DNA from: Chloroflexota bacterium
GTDB lineage: Bacteria; Chloroflexota; Anaerolineae; Anaerolineales; Anaerolineaceae
DNA length: 5,593 nt
Reading direction: 5' to 3'
Assembly (NCBI GenBank): GCA_029265085.1
Contig: JAJUJY010000233.1
Coordinates: 1 to 5,593 of the forward strand
A program made the position numbers and the translations under genes. This document shows, in pieces, positions 4,137-5,593 of this stretch (position 1 is the stretch's first letter; each line of letters begins with the position of its first letter). The notes beneath the pieces were generated by a model, which saw only the letters and a program-made list of their open reading frames with translations, was not told where the DNA came from and searched no databases.

Positions 4137-5593
4137 TTACCGTTTGATCATTGGTAGAAAAACTTTGAGTGGATTCTGTAACCATCCTGCCAGGTACATG
4201 CTTGGGTAAGAGCCAACCAGGGAGAAATCTCCACCGATGAATAGTTGATTACCAAACATAGTCATATCAAAAACCGATCCATTCGTACCCCAGCCCATTC
4301 TGGACCATTTGGTTCCATCCCAACTTGCAATAAAAAATCGTTCATCGTATCCAGTTTTGATGAATGAGCCTCCGGCATAAAGTAAATTGTTGTCAACTAA
4401 TAATGTAAATACTTCGGTATTTTGACTTTTTCCACTTTCATCGCCTAAACCTTGTCCTAACGCAGACCATTGCGAACCATTCCAACGGGCAATGTTGATT
4501 GCATTGATTTCTCCGGCAGTAGAAAAATCTCCTCCTGCATATAAATATTCATTCGAACTTGCCAGGGTATATACCGGGCCGTTCAGACCACTAGTTACAT
4601 CTTGCCAGGTTGATCCATTCCAATATTTAATCCCTCCAGGCCAATTTCCACCTGCATATAAATCACCTTTATACCAGGCGAGGTCATAACACACACCTGG
4701 AAGGCCATCTCCTACTGTTTGCCAGGTGGTACCATCCCAATAAGCGATATTAGCAGCACTGGTGGAACCTGCCTGGTTAAAAAATCCGCAGATATATAAG
4801 TTTTCACCTTGACTTGCAATTTTATAAATTTCTGGCCAGTCACCAGCGTAACTTACCCCACCTCCCATATCTTGCCAGCTATCATTTTCCCAATATGCAA
4901 GGTGATTTGCGCTGATATCGCCAATTTGGGTAAAGTGACCGCCTGCGTATAAACGACCATTATCGTATAAAATATCTAGCAGGTAATTATCGTTATTTTG
5001 ATCAATCCCGTTCCCGAGTGCTTGCCAACCCAACCCATCCCAGGCAGCAATCCCCATCGCTGGAACTTCACCAATATGAGAAAAATCGCCTGCTGCAAAA
5101 AGATGGGAATCACTGGCGGTTAAGCTGTGAATATAAGATTTCGGATCAGTATCAACTTCTTTAATTTCAGCCCAGGTTCCCTCTGCGCGATCAAATTGAT
5201 AGATATAGTTAGTGAAATTGATATCATACCAAGAGAAATAGATTTTGCCTTGCCCTGAACCGATAGAAGAGGCATTAAATACCTGTGACATATCAAAATT
5301 AGGTGAAATCCAATTTGAGCCATTCCAAACAGCGAATTTGCTCAAATTTTCTCCACCAATTTGCTCAAAATCACCAAGAACATAAAGATCTGTACCATCC
5401 GTTGCAATATCAGATAAGTCGGGTAGATCAGTTCCCATGCTCTTCCACTGATTGCCATCCCAATGAGCTAATTCATCAGAAGTGACACTACCTGCTTTGG
5501 TAAAACCACCATGAACATACACATCCGAACCAATAATAACGAGTTTGTCGCCATAACCATTCAAACCACCACCCATATCATCCCAATTTGTCC
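4137..5593 (-). CDS. Large propeller-like repeat protein, probably extracellular (N-terminus beyond window edge)
   Basis: The last 484 or more residues of a protein made almost wholly of 39-54-residue repeats. The pattern is LYAGGDF..IG...A..IA.WDG..W..LG.G, with the aromatic-Asx-Gly step recurring about ten times. Counting from the Met at 5576, that Trp or its equivalent falls at 39, 84, about 128, 179, 229, 280, 319, 365, 419 and 465. Such repeats resemble kelch/Rax2-like beta-propeller blades found in many bacterial surface proteins. The third repeat (about 93-140) is degenerate and the seventh (291-330) is short. The Met at 5576 is not the start: the frame runs on to the edge and reads TNWDDMGGG, the end of another blade. 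The last blade stops after its Trp465 and leads directly to LQNPLKVFLPMIKR, a short hydrophobic-basic tail like the YLPLV-type ends of secreted Chloroflexota proteins. Signal peptide and total length are out of view. No enzymatic motif is seen; binding or surface display is a guess. Confidence 0.82.
   Translation of the reverse strand, partial: TNWDDMGGGLNGYGDKLVIIGSDVYVHGGFTKAGSVTSDELAHWDGNQWKSMGTDLPDLSDIATDGTDLYVLGDFEQIGGENLSKFAVWNGSNWISPNFDMSQVFNASSIGSGQGKIYFSWYDINFTNYIYQFDRAEGTWAEIKEVDTDPKSYIHSLTASDSHLFAAGDFSHIGEVPAMGIAAWDGLGWQALGNGIDQNNDNYLLDILYDNGRLYAGGHFTQIGDISANHLAYWENDSWQDMGGGVSYAGDWPEIYKIASQGENLYICGFFNQAGSTSAANIAYWDGTTWQTVGDGLPGVCYDLAWYKGDLYAGGNWPGGIKYWNGSTWQDVTSGLNGPVYTLASSNEYLYAGGDFSTAGEINAINIARWNGSQWSALGQGLGDESGKSQNTEVFTLLVDNNLLYAGGSFIKTGYDERFFIASWDGTKWSRMGWGTNGSVFDMTMFGNQLFIGGDFSLVGSYPSMYLAGWLQNPLKVFLPMIKR

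Noticed and set aside
4492..4689. Plus-strand open frame opposite the repeat protein
   Set aside because: It mirrors the repeat pattern of the opposite strand and has no domain or convincing ribosome site.
5574..5576. ATG as the start of the repeat protein
   Set aside because: The frame stays open to the window edge and reads TNWDD before it, the end of another repeat, so the gene continues outside.
4137..5593. CRISPR-like or tandem DNA repeat array
   Set aside because: The periodicity is at protein level; the DNA copies differ widely and vary from about 117 to 162 bases in length.

Overview
The window looks like chromosomal DNA of a free-living, Gram-variable environmental bacterium, most likely a Chloroflexota (Anaerolineae-type) organism. 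This placement is an inference from three things: a signal-less DUF2807 'GAG-repeat' protein, a large repeat protein ending in a hydrophobic-basic tail (VFLPMIKR) like the YLPLV-type ends common on secreted Chloroflexota proteins, and moderate GC. No tRNA, rRNA, CRISPR array, transposase or phage gene was seen.

Layout from left to right. (1) The C-terminal end of a GGDEF diguanylate cyclase (+), cut by the left edge. (2) A 218-residue DUF2807 beta-solenoid protein (+) with its own promoter-like -10 and a strong ribosome binding site. (3) A MocR-type regulator (-), a GntR winged helix fused to a fold-type-I aminotransferase, convergent with the DUF2807 gene; their stop codons share one TTAA. 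(4) A 196-bp divergent control region rich in inverted repeats, with a good promoter reading into the MocR gene. (5) A small DUF2917 protein (+) closed by a strong terminator. (6) A CPBP (CAAX/Abi) intramembrane protease (-). (7) A perfect 12-bp terminator stem, then (8) a large propeller-like repeat protein (-), cut by the right edge.

The genes do not form one pathway. The tightest unit is the divergent MocR/DUF2917 pair, where the regulator probably controls itself and its small neighbour from the shared palindromes. The DUF2807 and MocR genes are coupled only by convergent transcription. The protease and the repeat protein point the same way but are separated by a terminator, so they are probably separate transcription units. 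The points most worth a second look are the architecture of the MocR/DUF2917 control region, the GAG-to-GLG switch in the solenoid protein, and the repeat-protein C-terminus, which has an incomplete last blade plus a tail.
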